Shown here piece after piece: positions 8,679-17,886 of a stretch of DNA of 64,000 nt. Within the stretch, counting starts at the first letter, position 1. The number at the start of each line of letters is the position of its first letter. The notes under the pieces are model-generated. The model was not told the origin of the DNA and made no database searches. It worked only from the letters and a program-made list of their open reading frames with translations. Source of the DNA: Methanobacterium sp. GTDB lineage: Archaea; Methanobacteriota; Methanobacteria; Methanobacteriales; Methanobacteriaceae. The position numbers were made by a program, and so were the translations under genes. The stretch spans positions 1-64,000 of the forward strand of contig JACRPY010000003.1 of assembly GCA_016222945.1 (NCBI GenBank), in the 5' to 3' direction.

Positions 8679-9896
8679 TTATCTGCTTTCTAAAAGGATT
8701 ACTTCAATTTCGCTTTCTTCTGGAATCATTTCCACATTTTTTGGGATTTCAAAATAACCATCAGCCTCAGCAATAGCAGTTATTGCACCAGAATCTTTAA
8801 GTATAGGATGTGCCGTCCCCTTTTCTATTTTAACAAGGACAAATTGATGCCTTCCCCTTGAAGAGTGATATCTCTTCGAAATTTTAAGTTTCAATACATC
8901 TGACTTTTTATGAGAATCTAAAAATGCCATTTTTCTTAAAAATGGGGCCACAAATACATGGAATACTGTTAATGCTGCTGCAGGATATCCTGGAAGTCCG
9001 AAAATAGGTTTATCTTTGACTATTCCCACAATAGTAGGCTTACCTGGTTTTACAGCAATTCCATGGACAAATATTTCTCCAATATCGTCTAAAACAACTT
9101 TAAGAACATCTCCCCCACCTGCAGATGTTCCGCCAGATGTTATAATAACATCAGCATCTAAGTGTTCCTTAATATTATTTTTAATATCATTATAATCGTC
9201 TTTTGAAATTCCTGAGTATATAGGAATACATCCACATGATTTTACGGCGTTTGCAATGGTTTGAGAATTTATATCATATATTTTACCATATTCCATCTCT
9301 TCATCATAATTTATTATCTCATTTCCAGTGGATATAATGACTACTTTAGGTTTTTTAAAAACAAGTACTTCTCCAATGCCTATAGCTGCTAAAACTCCTA
9401 TTTTATCATGCGTAAGTAAAATTCCTGAGTTTAAAAGAGGATCATTCTTTTGGATATCTGAACCTTTATAAGCGATATGCTGTCCAACAGTAGCTCCTTT
9501 ATTAATATATACATTATCCCCTTCTTTTTCAGTAAATTCCACCATAACAACGCCATCTGCACCTTCAGGGGTCGGAGCACCAGTATTAACTTCAATACAA
9601 GTTCCTTTTTCTACTTTTTTTGTTGCCACTTCACCGGCAAGTATTATTTCGATGCATTTTAGCTTTGCTGGTTTATCCTCAGATGCCCTAAATGTATCCT
9701 CTGCTTTTACAGCATATCCATCCCTTGATACTCGGTTAAAAGGTGGAAGATCGATTTTAGCTCTGATATCTTCTGCTAACACTCTTCTATGGGCTTCTTT
9801 TAGTGGTATTCTTTCAGTTTTTCTTTTAATTGGAATATTTTTTATTATATCCTTCACATCATTATGATCCATTATTTTTAAAAACTCTGTACCCAT
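8679..9896 (-). CDS. moeA: molybdopterin molybdenumtransferase MoeA
   Basis: 405 residues, normal MoeA length. MoeA inserts molybdate (or tungstate in methanogens) into adenylylated molybdopterin. Domain order: N-terminal linker and lid with LPPFNRVSRDGYAVKAED; the MoCF-binding domain with ISTGNEI, SGGTSAGGGDVL and VKPGKPT, then GLPGYPAA; and the C-terminal beta barrel. The ATG at 9896 is preceded by GTGAT on the minus strand. Needed for formylmethanofuran dehydrogenase and formate dehydrogenase; moaA lies 5 kb away. Confidence 0.95.
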   Translation of the reverse strand: MGTEFLKIMDHNDVKDIIKNIPIKRKTERIPLKEAHRRVLAEDIRAKIDLPPFNRVSRDGYAVKAEDTFRASEDKPAKLKCIEIILAGEVATKKVEKGTCIEVNTGAPTPEGADGVVMVEFTEKEGDNVYINKGATVGQHIAYKGSDIQKNDPLLNSGILLTHDKIGVLAAIGIGEVLVFKKPKVVIISTGNEIINYDEEMEYGKIYDINSQTIANAVKSCGCIPIYSGISKDDYNDIKNNIKEHLDADVIITSGGTSAGGGDVLKVVLDDIGEIFVHGIAVKPGKPTIVGIVKDKPIFGLPGYPAAALTVFHVFVAPFLRKMAFLDSHKKSDVLKLKISKRYHSSRGRHQFVLVKIEKGTAHPILKDSGAITAIAEADGYFEIPKNVEMIPEESEIEVILLESR

Positions 9897-10370
9897 TTTA
9901 AATCACTTTTAACGTTGAATTCATTTAATAACTGAAATTATGTTTTATAATCATCAAGTTGATATTTAATTAATTTTTAAATTTTTTCTATAATTTAATT
10001 ATTGACTAGTTTTATAAAAAAACATCACTATTTTAAAATTTAAAAAAAGTATTGATTTAAATTAAATAGATATATATGTCATTAACTCAATTCATTGACT
10101 CAATTAATTGTTTTGATTTTCCTATAAAAAACGACTAAAAATTTGAGTTAAAATAATTTATTTTTAATAATTTTGATTAGACTATTTTATATATTATAAT
10201 CAACATATAACTGAGTAAGTTAAAATGATGATTATTTTGCCAAGAAATTTGCTTGATTTTTCAAAAAACATTGCATAAATTCAGAATTTACTTGGTAATT
10301 ATATATTTATCCTATTTATTACTATAAACTATAAAATCTTAAAAAATTTTTAATTGAAGGAGGAGAGTAT
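9897..10370. other. 474-bp intergenic region, divergent promoters
   Basis: No gene is seen here. The stretch is very AT-rich and separates the divergent moeA and aIF1A genes. Two TATA-like boxes read toward aIF1A: TTTTATATATTATAAT near 10186 and TTATATATTTATC near 10299-10311; the second is the better distance from the ribosome site at 10357-10366. A 9-bp inverted repeat (TTAACTCAA at 10082-10090, TTGAGTTAA at 10143-10151) flanks the middle, and ACTCAATT occurs twice close by. Its meaning is unknown. Confidence 0.5.
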
Positions 10371-10677
10371 TTGAGTAGAGGACATCAACAAGGAATGCAT
10401 GAAATTAGAAGAGTAAGATCACCGAGAAAGGGAGAAATACCCGGCGTTGTGGAGCAGATATTTAGGTCATGGTAAATTAAGGGTAAGATGCGCTGATGGG
10501 ATAACAAGACTTTCCAGAATCCCCGGAAAAATGAAAAAAAGGATATGGATAAGGGAAGGAGACGTAGTTCTCATAAAACCATGGGATTTCCAAAGCGATG
10601 AAAAAGCCGATGTTATATGGAGATACACAAGAACAGAAGCAAACTGGCTCGAACGTAGAGGTTATCTTAACTTATAA
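10371..10677 (+). pseudogene. eif1A: translation initiation factor aIF1A, reading frame broken by one extra base
   Basis: The protein is archaeal IF1A (S1-like OB fold, binds the 30S A site). TTG 10371 behind GAAGGAGGAG opens a frame encoding MSRGHQQGMHEIRRVR...EIPGVVEQI, the conserved N-terminus. After codon 30 the frame runs to a stop at once. The next frame continues exactly where the family should, from TTA at 10462: LGHGKLRVRCADG ... GDVVLIKPW ... ANWLERRGYL. Removing one T of TTT (10461-10463) restores a normal 101-residue protein. Because aIF1A is essential, a sequencing error is more likely than true loss; a real frameshift or +1 recoding cannot be excluded. Confidence 0.85.
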
Positions 10678-10795
10678 TTCTTTAAATGGATTTTAAAATC
10701 ATTATATTGATTTTAACATTTAAAGCGTTTGAATGCTTTTAGTATTTTAATTTTATTAAATAGTTCAATATATAAAAAAAGCGCTGTGAGTTGTA

Positions 10796-11572
10796 ATGGA
10801 TTCTAAAATATCAAAGGCAGATGATATTTTACAGAAAATGTTATCTGAAAAAAGACTTAAAGGCGTGGAAGATAGACGAGTTGGAAGCGAAGTATTTGAT
10901 TCAATTACTCTTAAAACTCTTTATAAACTCTCAAATTCCGGATACATCCATCGTCTTAATGGAGCCATAAGTACAGGGAAGGAAGCCAATGTATTTAAAG
11001 GCATGGATGAAAATGATAAATTTGTAGCAGTTAAAATATACAGGGTTACAACATCTGATTTTAAGAAAATGCAGATATATATCCAGGGAGATCCTCGATT
11101 CCATGTGCGAACAACCAATAAACGTCAGCTTGTGAATGCATGGGTTAATAAAGAATTTAGAAACCTTCAAAGAGCATGCGAAGCTGGAATTAAAGTTCCA
11201 AAGCCCATTGTGGCTAAAAATAATATTTTAGTAATGGAATTCATTGGGGATGAAGAAGGTAATGCTGCACTTCCCCTGAGACAATCAGATATCCAAAACC
11301 CAGAAGAAGTTATAAATAAAATAATATATTATATGAAACTTTTATATCAAGAAGCAGGACTTGTGCATGGTGATCTTTCAAGTTTCAACATTTTAATTCA
11401 AGATGATGAGCCTGTGATTATCGACATATCCCAGGGAATGACCCGAGACCATCCCATTTCTGAAGATCTCTTAAACAGAGATATAGACAATATTGTGAAA
11501 GATTCTAAAAAATTAGGCCTTAAAATAAGTGCTGAAGATATTAAAAGCAAAATTATTGATTTAAAATCATGA
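10796..11572 (+). CDS. rio1: RIO1-type serine protein kinase
   Basis: 258 residues, typical archaeal Rio1 size. The atypical kinase acts in late 30S subunit maturation. The ATP-binding flexible region is STGKEANVF, the Lys-containing strand is FVAVKIYR, the catalytic loop is LVHGDLSSFN (Asp193, Asn198), and the metal-binding Asp is in IDISQG (Asp210). The N-terminal winged-helix of Rio2 is absent. It sits between aIF1A and a KH-domain pre-rRNA protein, a translation/ribosome-assembly neighbourhood. Confidence 0.95.
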   Translation: MDSKISKADDILQKMLSEKRLKGVEDRRVGSEVFDSITLKTLYKLSNSGYIHRLNGAISTGKEANVFKGMDENDKFVAVKIYRVTTSDFKKMQIYIQGDPRFHVRTTNKRQLVNAWVNKEFRNLQRACEAGIKVPKPIVAKNNILVMEFIGDEEGNAALPLRQSDIQNPEEVINKIIYYMKLLYQEAGLVHGDLSSFNILIQDDEPVIIDISQGMTRDHPISEDLLNRDIDNIVKDSKKLGLKISAEDIKSKIIDLKS

Positions 11573-11613
11573 TAAAACATTTTATAAGATATTAAAAATA
11601 TTGAGGTGGAAAT

Positions 11614-12180
11614 GTGCCAAACACTGAATATCTTAAGATTCCCCAAGAGAGAATAGGGGTCCTAATTGGAAAAGACGGCGTTACAAAAGAACATATCGAA
11701 AATATAACAAAAATTGGGCTGAATATTGAAAGTGAGACTGGTAGTGTCACTATTAGTCCTCGAGAAGACACAGAAGATCCTTTAGCTGTTTGGAAGGCCA
11801 GATTTATTGTAAAGGCAATAGGTAGAGGTTTTAGTCCTGAAATAGCGCTCCAGTTACTTGATGATGAAATTATTTTAGAAATAATCAATTTACCAGATTT
11901 TGTTGGAAAATCAAAAAAAGCAGTAATGAGACAGAAAGGAAGAATAATAGGTAGAGAAGGGCGAACAAAAGAAATAATTAAGGAAATGACCCATGTGGAC
12001 ATGTCTGTATATGGGAAGACCGTAGCACTTATTGGAGATATGGAAAGAATACAAATCGCCAAAGAAGCGGTTCAAATGATTTTAGACGGCGTTAGACACA
12101 AAAGTGTCTATGCATTTTTAGAAAGGAAAAAGCAAGAATTAAAAAGAAAAGAATTCCAGCATATTGTAATTAAAGAATAA
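11614..12180 (+). CDS. KH-domain pre-rRNA processing protein (Dim2/Pno1-like)
   Basis: 188 residues with two KH modules: the first carries GVLIGKDGVTKEHIE (GxxG loop), the second GRIIGREGRTKEIIKEMTHVDMSVYGK. This matches archaeal homologues of eukaryotic Dim2/Pno1, RNA-binding proteins linked to the 3' end of 16S rRNA and aIF2alpha. The GTG start at 11614 follows GAGGTGG. It lies 41 nt after rio1, in keeping with a ribosome-maturation role. Confidence 0.9.
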   Translation: MPNTEYLKIPQERIGVLIGKDGVTKEHIENITKIGLNIESETGSVTISPREDTEDPLAVWKARFIVKAIGRGFSPEIALQLLDDEIILEIINLPDFVGKSKKAVMRQKGRIIGREGRTKEIIKEMTHVDMSVYGKTVALIGDMERIQIAKEAVQMILDGVRHKSVYAFLERKKQELKRKEFQHIVIKE

Positions 12181-12264
12181 AAAAGCATTTAATTAAATTA
12201 TTTAATATCAAATGTAAAAACATTATATACTATCAGAAAATAAGGATTTAGAAGGAGGCTAACT

Positions 12265-13866
12265 TTGGAAAGTAACGTACCTTTGGAAATTGAAGCATCT
12301 GCCGAAAGAGAAGCATCAGAACTCTTTGAAGAGTTTAAAGAACTTACAGCATCTGAATTTTTCAGAAGAAATAAACAAATGCTTGGTTTTTCTGGTAAAA
12401 TAAGGTCACTAACTATAGTTTTCCACGAATTAATCACCAACAGTCTCGACGCTGCTGAAGAAGCCGGAATTTTGCCAGAAATAACAATAGACCTTAAAAG
12501 AGTGGATAAAGATCACTATATCCTATACCACAAAGACAATGGGCCAGGTATACCTGAAGACTTCGTCACTAAAGTGTTTTGTACCATGTTTGCAGGTTCC
12601 AAATTCAGAAATATCCAATCAAGAGGACAACAAGGATTAGGTTGTAGTGGATGTGTTTTATTATCTCAAATGACCACAGGAATGCCTGTAAAAATCACTT
12701 CAGGATATAAGCAGGGAGATAAAATAAAAGGGGTGGGAATGACAGTTAAAATGGATGTCAAAAAGAATCAAGGGCTTATATTGGACCGAAAAGAAATTGA
12801 ACTTGATTCAACAGGTGTAAGTACAGAACTTCACTTTAAAGATGTTTCTTACTCATTAAGTGAGCAGGGAGCATTTGAATACATAAGAAGAACCATGATT
12901 GCAAACCCCCACGCTAAAATCATATTCAAAGACCCTACTGGCCAAAGATTCATATTCGATAGAGCAACAGACGAAATTCCCCCAATGCCCAAAGAAGTGC
13001 TTCCTCACCCAAAAGGAGTTACAGCAGATGATTTAATTTTCATGGCAAAGCATACTGATAAAAGAAGGTTTAGAAGTTTACTTACAAGTTCACTTTCAAG
13101 AATGTCAAATAAAAGAATTGATGAAATTGAAGAACTCACTGGAATTGATTTTAACAAGCGCCCCAAAGACATGAAATGGGAAGAAGCTGAAATTATCGTG
13201 GATTTATTCCAAAAAATGGACTTTATGGCTCCTCCAACCGCAGGATTAATCCCAATAGGTGAAGAACAGGTTGAAAAAGGTATGAGGGAAATATTAGAAC
13301 CTGAATACGTTAAAACAATTACAAGAAAACCTAAAACTTACAAAGGAGGAGTATCCTTTGTAATAGAAGCAGGGATCGCCTATGGTGGAAAATCTGGAAG
13401 AGCAATTGGTGAGCAGAAAAAGGCAGAAATCATGCGTTTTGCGAATAGAGTTCCCCTAACATTTGATCAGGGAAGTTGTGGTATAACTGAAGCTTTAAAA
13501 AGCATAGATTGGAAGCGTTATGGTATTAAAGACCTTGAAAATGCCCCCATAACTGTGTTTGCAAATATTGTATCAACCCACGTGCCTTACCTATCTACAG
13601 GAAAGCAGAGTGTTGCTCCTGAAGAAGAAATTATGCAGGAAGTAAGACAGGCCACCATGAAAATTGCAAGAAGCTTACAAAAATACTTAAACGCCAAAAG
13701 AGCAGCTAAAGAAGAAGCAATGCGTTCAAAAATATTTGAAACATATGTTCCTGTGATATTAAAAGAAGCTGCATTGCTTGCAGAAGAAGATGTTCCAGAA
13801 TATGAGGAAGTTTTAGCTAAAGTAACAAGGAAACCAAAGATCTTGGAGGAAATCAATGTTGAGTAG
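12265..13866 (+). CDS. top6B: DNA topoisomerase VI subunit B
   Basis: 533 residues. The ATPase subunit of the archaeal type IIB topoisomerase. The GHKL fold is seen as HELITNSLDAAEEAG (N box), DNGPGIP (G1) and GQQGLGCSG (G2); the transducer domain follows, with FVIEAGIAYGG and RFANRVPL. TTG 12265 is the start, after GAAGGAGG. The 3' end overlaps top6A by 11 bases. Confidence 0.97.
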   Translation: MESNVPLEIEASAEREASELFEEFKELTASEFFRRNKQMLGFSGKIRSLTIVFHELITNSLDAAEEAGILPEITIDLKRVDKDHYILYHKDNGPGIPEDFVTKVFCTMFAGSKFRNIQSRGQQGLGCSGCVLLSQMTTGMPVKITSGYKQGDKIKGVGMTVKMDVKKNQGLILDRKEIELDSTGVSTELHFKDVSYSLSEQGAFEYIRRTMIANPHAKIIFKDPTGQRFIFDRATDEIPPMPKEVLPHPKGVTADDLIFMAKHTDKRRFRSLLTSSLSRMSNKRIDEIEELTGIDFNKRPKDMKWEEAEIIVDLFQKMDFMAPPTAGLIPIGEEQVEKGMREILEPEYVKTITRKPKTYKGGVSFVIEAGIAYGGKSGRAIGEQKKAEIMRFANRVPLTFDQGSCGITEALKSIDWKRYGIKDLENAPITVFANIVSTHVPYLSTGKQSVAPEEEIMQEVRQATMKIARSLQKYLNAKRAAKEEAMRSKIFETYVPVILKEAALLAEEDVPEYEEVLAKVTRKPKILEEINVE

Positions 13867-14911
13867 AAGAGATATTGCAATTAACAAGCTTAAAGGATTG
13901 GGACAGCAAATAATAGAAGATGTTAACAGTAGGAATGTCCCCTCCATTAAAGTACCTTCAAGAGGTACATCAAATCTGGTTTATGACGATGCCAAAAGAT
14001 ATTACGTCCTTGGAGACAGATACGGTCAAAGATCACTGGGTAATGTTAAACAGATAAAAAAAATAGCCCAAATGGTTTACATGGGTAATTTCTGTAAAGA
14101 ACTCATAAGAACCAATAAAACGGCCACATTAAGGGAGCTTTATTATGTTTCAGAAGGATGGGAAGTTGATTTCGGCGACCAGCAGGAATCAAATATCGTT
14201 GGAGAAGACCTTGAAGTTACACTGGGAATGTCCAGGGAAGACCTTGGTTTAATGCCCGAAGAAGATGGAGCTTCAGTTTACGGTAATCTCATCCTCCAAG
14301 AAGATGATGTTGAAATTAACGCCATAAAATCCGGTAAATCCGGATATACCATCTCTCCAACTATTGATGATGTTGAATTTGTAGATCATGACGTGCAAAG
14401 AGTAATTGCAGTAGAAACAATGGGTATGTTCCACAGATTGGTTCAAGAAAAAGCTTATGATAAATTTGACACATTAATTGTCGGACTTAAGGGTCAAGCT
14501 GCAAGAGCAACAAGAAGATTCTTGAAGCGTGTGAATGAAGAGCTTAATTTACCTGTTTATATCTGTAACGACGGAGATCCATGGGGGTTCCACATTGCCA
14601 TGGTTATAATCTCTGGAAGTGCAAAGCTTGCTCACGTAAACCATGACCTTGCAACACCTGATGCCAAGTTTTTAGGTGTTACAGCAAGTGATATAATCAA
14701 TTATGACCTTCCAACCGATCCCCTAAAGGACATTGATGTTCTTCGTTTAAAGGAGCTTAGTAAGGATCCTCGTTACAGGGATGAAAACTGGCAAATGGAA
14801 ATTAAGAAAATGCTTAAAATAGGGAAAAAAGCAGAACAGCAGTCTTTTTCAAAGTATGGTCTTGAATATGTCGTAGATACATATTTACCTGAAAAATTAG
14901 ATGCAATGTAA
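13856..14911 (+). CDS. top6A: DNA topoisomerase VI subunit A
   Basis: 351 residues. The DNA-cleaving subunit, related to Spo11. The CAP-like domain has the tyrosine motif LRELYYVSEGW (Tyr96/97), and the Toprim domain has AVETMG (Glu) and CNDGDPWGFHI (the DxD metal site). The ATG lies within the end of top6B, so the subunits are translationally coupled and made together. Confidence 0.97.
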   Translation: MLSRRDIAINKLKGLGQQIIEDVNSRNVPSIKVPSRGTSNLVYDDAKRYYVLGDRYGQRSLGNVKQIKKIAQMVYMGNFCKELIRTNKTATLRELYYVSEGWEVDFGDQQESNIVGEDLEVTLGMSREDLGLMPEEDGASVYGNLILQEDDVEINAIKSGKSGYTISPTIDDVEFVDHDVQRVIAVETMGMFHRLVQEKAYDKFDTLIVGLKGQAARATRRFLKRVNEELNLPVYICNDGDPWGFHIAMVIISGSAKLAHVNHDLATPDAKFLGVTASDIINYDLPTDPLKDIDVLRLKELSKDPRYRDENWQMEIKKMLKIGKKAEQQSFSKYGLEYVVDTYLPEKLDAM

Positions 14912-14929
14912 ACATTTTTTAGGTTTTTA

Positions 14930-14969
14930 GGAAACTTAGTATAAGTTTCCAATTTTTTTTATTTTTTTT
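14930..14969 (+). terminator. hairpin plus T-tract after top6BA
   Basis: GGAAACTT (14930-14937) pairs perfectly with AAGTTTCC (14943-14950) around a 5-nt loop, followed by two 8-T runs. It starts 19 bases after the top6A stop and is a good terminator for the aIF1A-to-top6A region. Confidence 0.65.
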
Positions 14970-15072
14970 AAAATATTTTCAATAATTTAATCAACCTATC
15001 AACTATCAAATTTATATCCAATAACTCCTAATCAAATTTATATAATCAAAAGATTCAAGGAGACATTCACAG

Positions 15073-16002
15073 ATGCCAGTGTCAGATAAGTTTGAAAGAC
15101 CAATCATTTCCCTTAGGATTTCAATTACCAATCGTTGCAACGTTAAATGTTTTTACTGTCATCACGATGGAATAATTCCTCAAAGCTACGAAATGAATTC
15201 TGATGAAATCTTTAAAGCTGCAAAAGTCGCTGCAGATATTGGAGTTCAAAAAATAAGGCTTTCTGGAGGAGAACCATTAATACGAGACGATATTGTTGAA
15301 ATTGTTGAAAAAATATCCTCCCTAAACTTTAAAGATATATCTTTAACCACCAATGGAACTCTTCTTGGAAACTATGCCGAATCTTTGAAAGCTGCAGGCC
15401 TAACTCGTGTAAATGTGAGCTTTGACACTCTAAATCCAGAAACATACAAGTTCATAACTAAAAGGGATTATATTGAAAATGCCAAAGAAGGAATCCAGAA
15501 AGCTTCAGAAGTTGGACTTTATCCGGTTAAAGTTAATATGGTAGTTATGAAAGGAATAAACCATGAGGAAATATGGGACATGTTCCAGTTTTGTAAAGAA
15601 AACAATGCTGTTTTACAGCTTATAGAACTCTTAAAAACAGATAATTGCCATGATACTGAATTTTTTGATGAATATCATTATGAAATGGAAGAATTAGAAG
15701 AAGAATTAACTAAAATTGCAGATAACGTTAAAACAAGACAGTTTATGCAGGATAGAAAAAAATATTTCGTTGATGAAGGGGAAATTGAGGTTGTAAAACC
15801 TATGGACAACACCCAATTCTGTAAAAACTGCACAAGACTTAGAATAACGCCTGATGGAAAAATAAAACCATGTCTACTTCGAAATGACAACTTGGTTGAT
15901 TTATTAGAACCTATGAGGAACGGTTATTCAGATGAAGAACTTAAAGAACTATTTTTAAACGCTATTGAAAATAGAAAACCGTTTTACGATGATAAATGCT
16001 AA
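15073..16002 (+). CDS. moaA: GTP 3',8-cyclase MoaA (radical SAM)
   Basis: 309 residues. First step of molybdopterin synthesis: GTP to 3',8-cyclo-dihydro-GTP. The N-terminal radical SAM cluster motif is RCNVKCFYC (Cys22, 26, 29), then LSGGEPLIRDDI. The C-terminal auxiliary cluster cysteines are in FCKNCTRLRITPDGKIKPCL. The bacterial GG tail is missing, as is common in archaeal forms. AAGGAGA lies about 10 nt before the ATG. With moeA nearby it supports a W/Mo-pterin pathway. Confidence 0.95.
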   Translation: MPVSDKFERPIISLRISITNRCNVKCFYCHHDGIIPQSYEMNSDEIFKAAKVAADIGVQKIRLSGGEPLIRDDIVEIVEKISSLNFKDISLTTNGTLLGNYAESLKAAGLTRVNVSFDTLNPETYKFITKRDYIENAKEGIQKASEVGLYPVKVNMVVMKGINHEEIWDMFQFCKENNAVLQLIELLKTDNCHDTEFFDEYHYEMEELEEELTKIADNVKTRQFMQDRKKYFVDEGEIEVVKPMDNTQFCKNCTRLRITPDGKIKPCLLRNDNLVDLLEPMRNGYSDEELKELFLNAIENRKPFYDDKC

Positions 16003-16136
16003 ATTTCAAGCTGAAAGATATTATCTAACTCCAAAATACATACTATTTTAATTAACACATCTATTATCCAAATATAAAATCCAATAATATTTTATAATGT
16101 CATAAATATATCTAAATATACAAATTGGTGTTTTTT

Positions 16137-16673
16137 ATGTTAAGACTCGTACTTGAAGAGATAGCAACACATATAAAATGTATAGATGTTGATGATGAGA
16201 CCATTTTGCTAATGGAAAAATATCTAATTGATGCTGAAAAGGTATTTATATGTGGTTTTGGAGAATCAGAGCTTGTTGGGAAATCTTTTGCCTCAAGACT
16301 TAGTGAAATTCGCAGGGATGTTTATGTTGTAAGTGACACCATAGTTCCTGAAATAAATGAAGGAAATATACTTATAGCTATATCTGGATCTGGAGAAACT
16401 GAACCTACTTTAACTATAACCAAAAAAGCACGTGAAATTGGCGCTAAAATTATATCTATAACATCTTTTAATCTTTCGCCACTTGCTCAGATATCAGACC
16501 TTGTAATTGAAATACCGGGCAGAATTAAAGCAAAAACCAAAAATTATATAGAAAGACAAGTAGCGGGTGAATATGAGCCATTAACACCTTTTGGAACTTT
16601 ATTTGAGATATCTACACGGATATTTCTTGAAGGTATCATTGCAGAACTTGCAAATAAGGAGGATAATTTATGA
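16137..16673 (+). CDS. SIS-domain sugar isomerase (6-phospho-3-hexuloisomerase-like)
   Basis: 178 residues with a single SIS domain: VFICGFGESELVGKSFASRL, IAISGSGETEPTLTITKKA, then PFGTLFEISTRIFLE, as in archaeal 6-phospho-3-hexuloisomerase (HxlB). That enzyme interconverts hexulose-6-phosphate and fructose-6-phosphate, used by archaea to make ribulose phosphate. I chose ATG 16137 because TTGGTG ends 6 nt before it; an upstream GTG at 16125 lacks a ribosome site. It overlaps gap by 4 bases, so the two carbon-metabolism genes are coupled. Confidence 0.75.
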   Translation: MLRLVLEEIATHIKCIDVDDETILLMEKYLIDAEKVFICGFGESELVGKSFASRLSEIRRDVYVVSDTIVPEINEGNILIAISGSGETEPTLTITKKAREIGAKIISITSFNLSPLAQISDLVIEIPGRIKAKTKNYIERQVAGEYEPLTPFGTLFEISTRIFLEGIIAELANKEDNL

Positions 16674-17686
16674 AATCTGTGGGAATAAATGGATACGGAA
16701 CAATCGGTAAAAGAGTAGCAGATGCTGTTTCTGCGCAGGACGATATGAAAATTGTGGGTGTAACAAAGCGAAGCCCTGATTATGAAGCCAGAATGGCTGT
16801 TGAAAGAGGTTATGATCTTTATATAAGTGTTCCTGAAAGAGAAAGCTCCTTTGAAGAAGCAGGTATCAAAGTAAGTGGTACTGCCGAAGAACTATTTGAA
16901 AAACTTGATATTGTAGTTGACTGTACTCCAGAAGGTATTGGTGCTCAAAATAAAGAACAAATCTATGAAAAAATAGGATTAAAAGCAATATTTGAAGGTG
17001 GAGAAAAACACGATGCAATAGGACTCTCATTTAACTCATTCTCAAACTATAAAGATGTTATAGGAAAAGATTATGCAAGAGTAGTCTCCTGTAACACTAC
17101 TGGGCTTTGTAGGACTCTTAAACCAATAGATGACCTCTGTGGAATTAAAAAAGTAAGAGCTGTTATGGTAAGAAGAGGTGCCGACCCAAGACAAGTTAAA
17201 AAAGGACCAATTAACGCTATAGTTCCTAATCCACCAACTGTACCTTCTCACCACGGCCCTGATGTTCAAACAGTTATGTATAACCTTGATATAACCACAA
17301 TTGCTTTACTGGTGCCTACAACATTAATGCACCAACATAATTTAATGGTTGAACTGGAATCAACTCCAACCATTGATGAAATAAAAGATAAATTAAACAA
17401 CACTCCAAGAGTTCTTTTACTTAAAGCAAGTGAAGGATTGGGCTCAACTGCCGAGTTTATGGAATATGCCAAAGAATTAGGTCGTTCAAGAAACGATTTA
17501 TTCGAAATCGGCGTTTGGGAAGAATCATTAAATATTGTAGATGGAGAATTATATTACATGCAAGCTATTCACCAAGAATCAGACGTTGTTCCTGAAAATG
17601 TGGATGCAATAAGAGCCATGCTTGAAATAGAAGATAATCCATCAAAATCTATTGAAAAAACTAATAAAGCTATGGGAATTCTTTAA
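16670..17686 (+). CDS. gap: glyceraldehyde-3-phosphate dehydrogenase, archaeal type
   Basis: 338 residues, the archaeal class II phosphorylating NAD(P)-dependent GAPDH. The Rossmann loop is GINGYGTIGKRVADAV, the catalytic Cys is in SCNTTGL (Cys141), and the archaeal RRGADP and VPSHHGPDV segments follow. It acts in gluconeogenesis and glycolysis in the cytosol. The start overlaps the SIS-domain gene (ATGA). Confidence 0.97.
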   Translation: MKSVGINGYGTIGKRVADAVSAQDDMKIVGVTKRSPDYEARMAVERGYDLYISVPERESSFEEAGIKVSGTAEELFEKLDIVVDCTPEGIGAQNKEQIYEKIGLKAIFEGGEKHDAIGLSFNSFSNYKDVIGKDYARVVSCNTTGLCRTLKPIDDLCGIKKVRAVMVRRGADPRQVKKGPINAIVPNPPTVPSHHGPDVQTVMYNLDITTIALLVPTTLMHQHNLMVELESTPTIDEIKDKLNNTPRVLLLKASEGLGSTAEFMEYAKELGRSRNDLFEIGVWEESLNIVDGELYYMQAIHQESDVVPENVDAIRAMLEIEDNPSKSIEKTNKAMGIL

Positions 17687-17886
17687 TTTAGAGATTAAAT
17701 CCATAACTTTCTATTTTTATTTTATTTTGAATAAATTTATAAATGAAAATACAAAGAATATAATAGTTTATATCTCCTTTTAAATATGTAGTATTTATTG
17801 AGAGTGAATATTACCTTTAGATTAGTTATATTAATTTAGCTTATAAAAGCCTATGAAAAGAAATTAAGACACCACAGTGATATAAA

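Noticed and set aside
10447..10677. Stand-alone 76-residue gene starting at TTG 10447
   Set aside because: From LGHGKLRVRC onward it is the C-terminal two thirds of aIF1A; the few residues before that are out-of-frame translation of the same gene.
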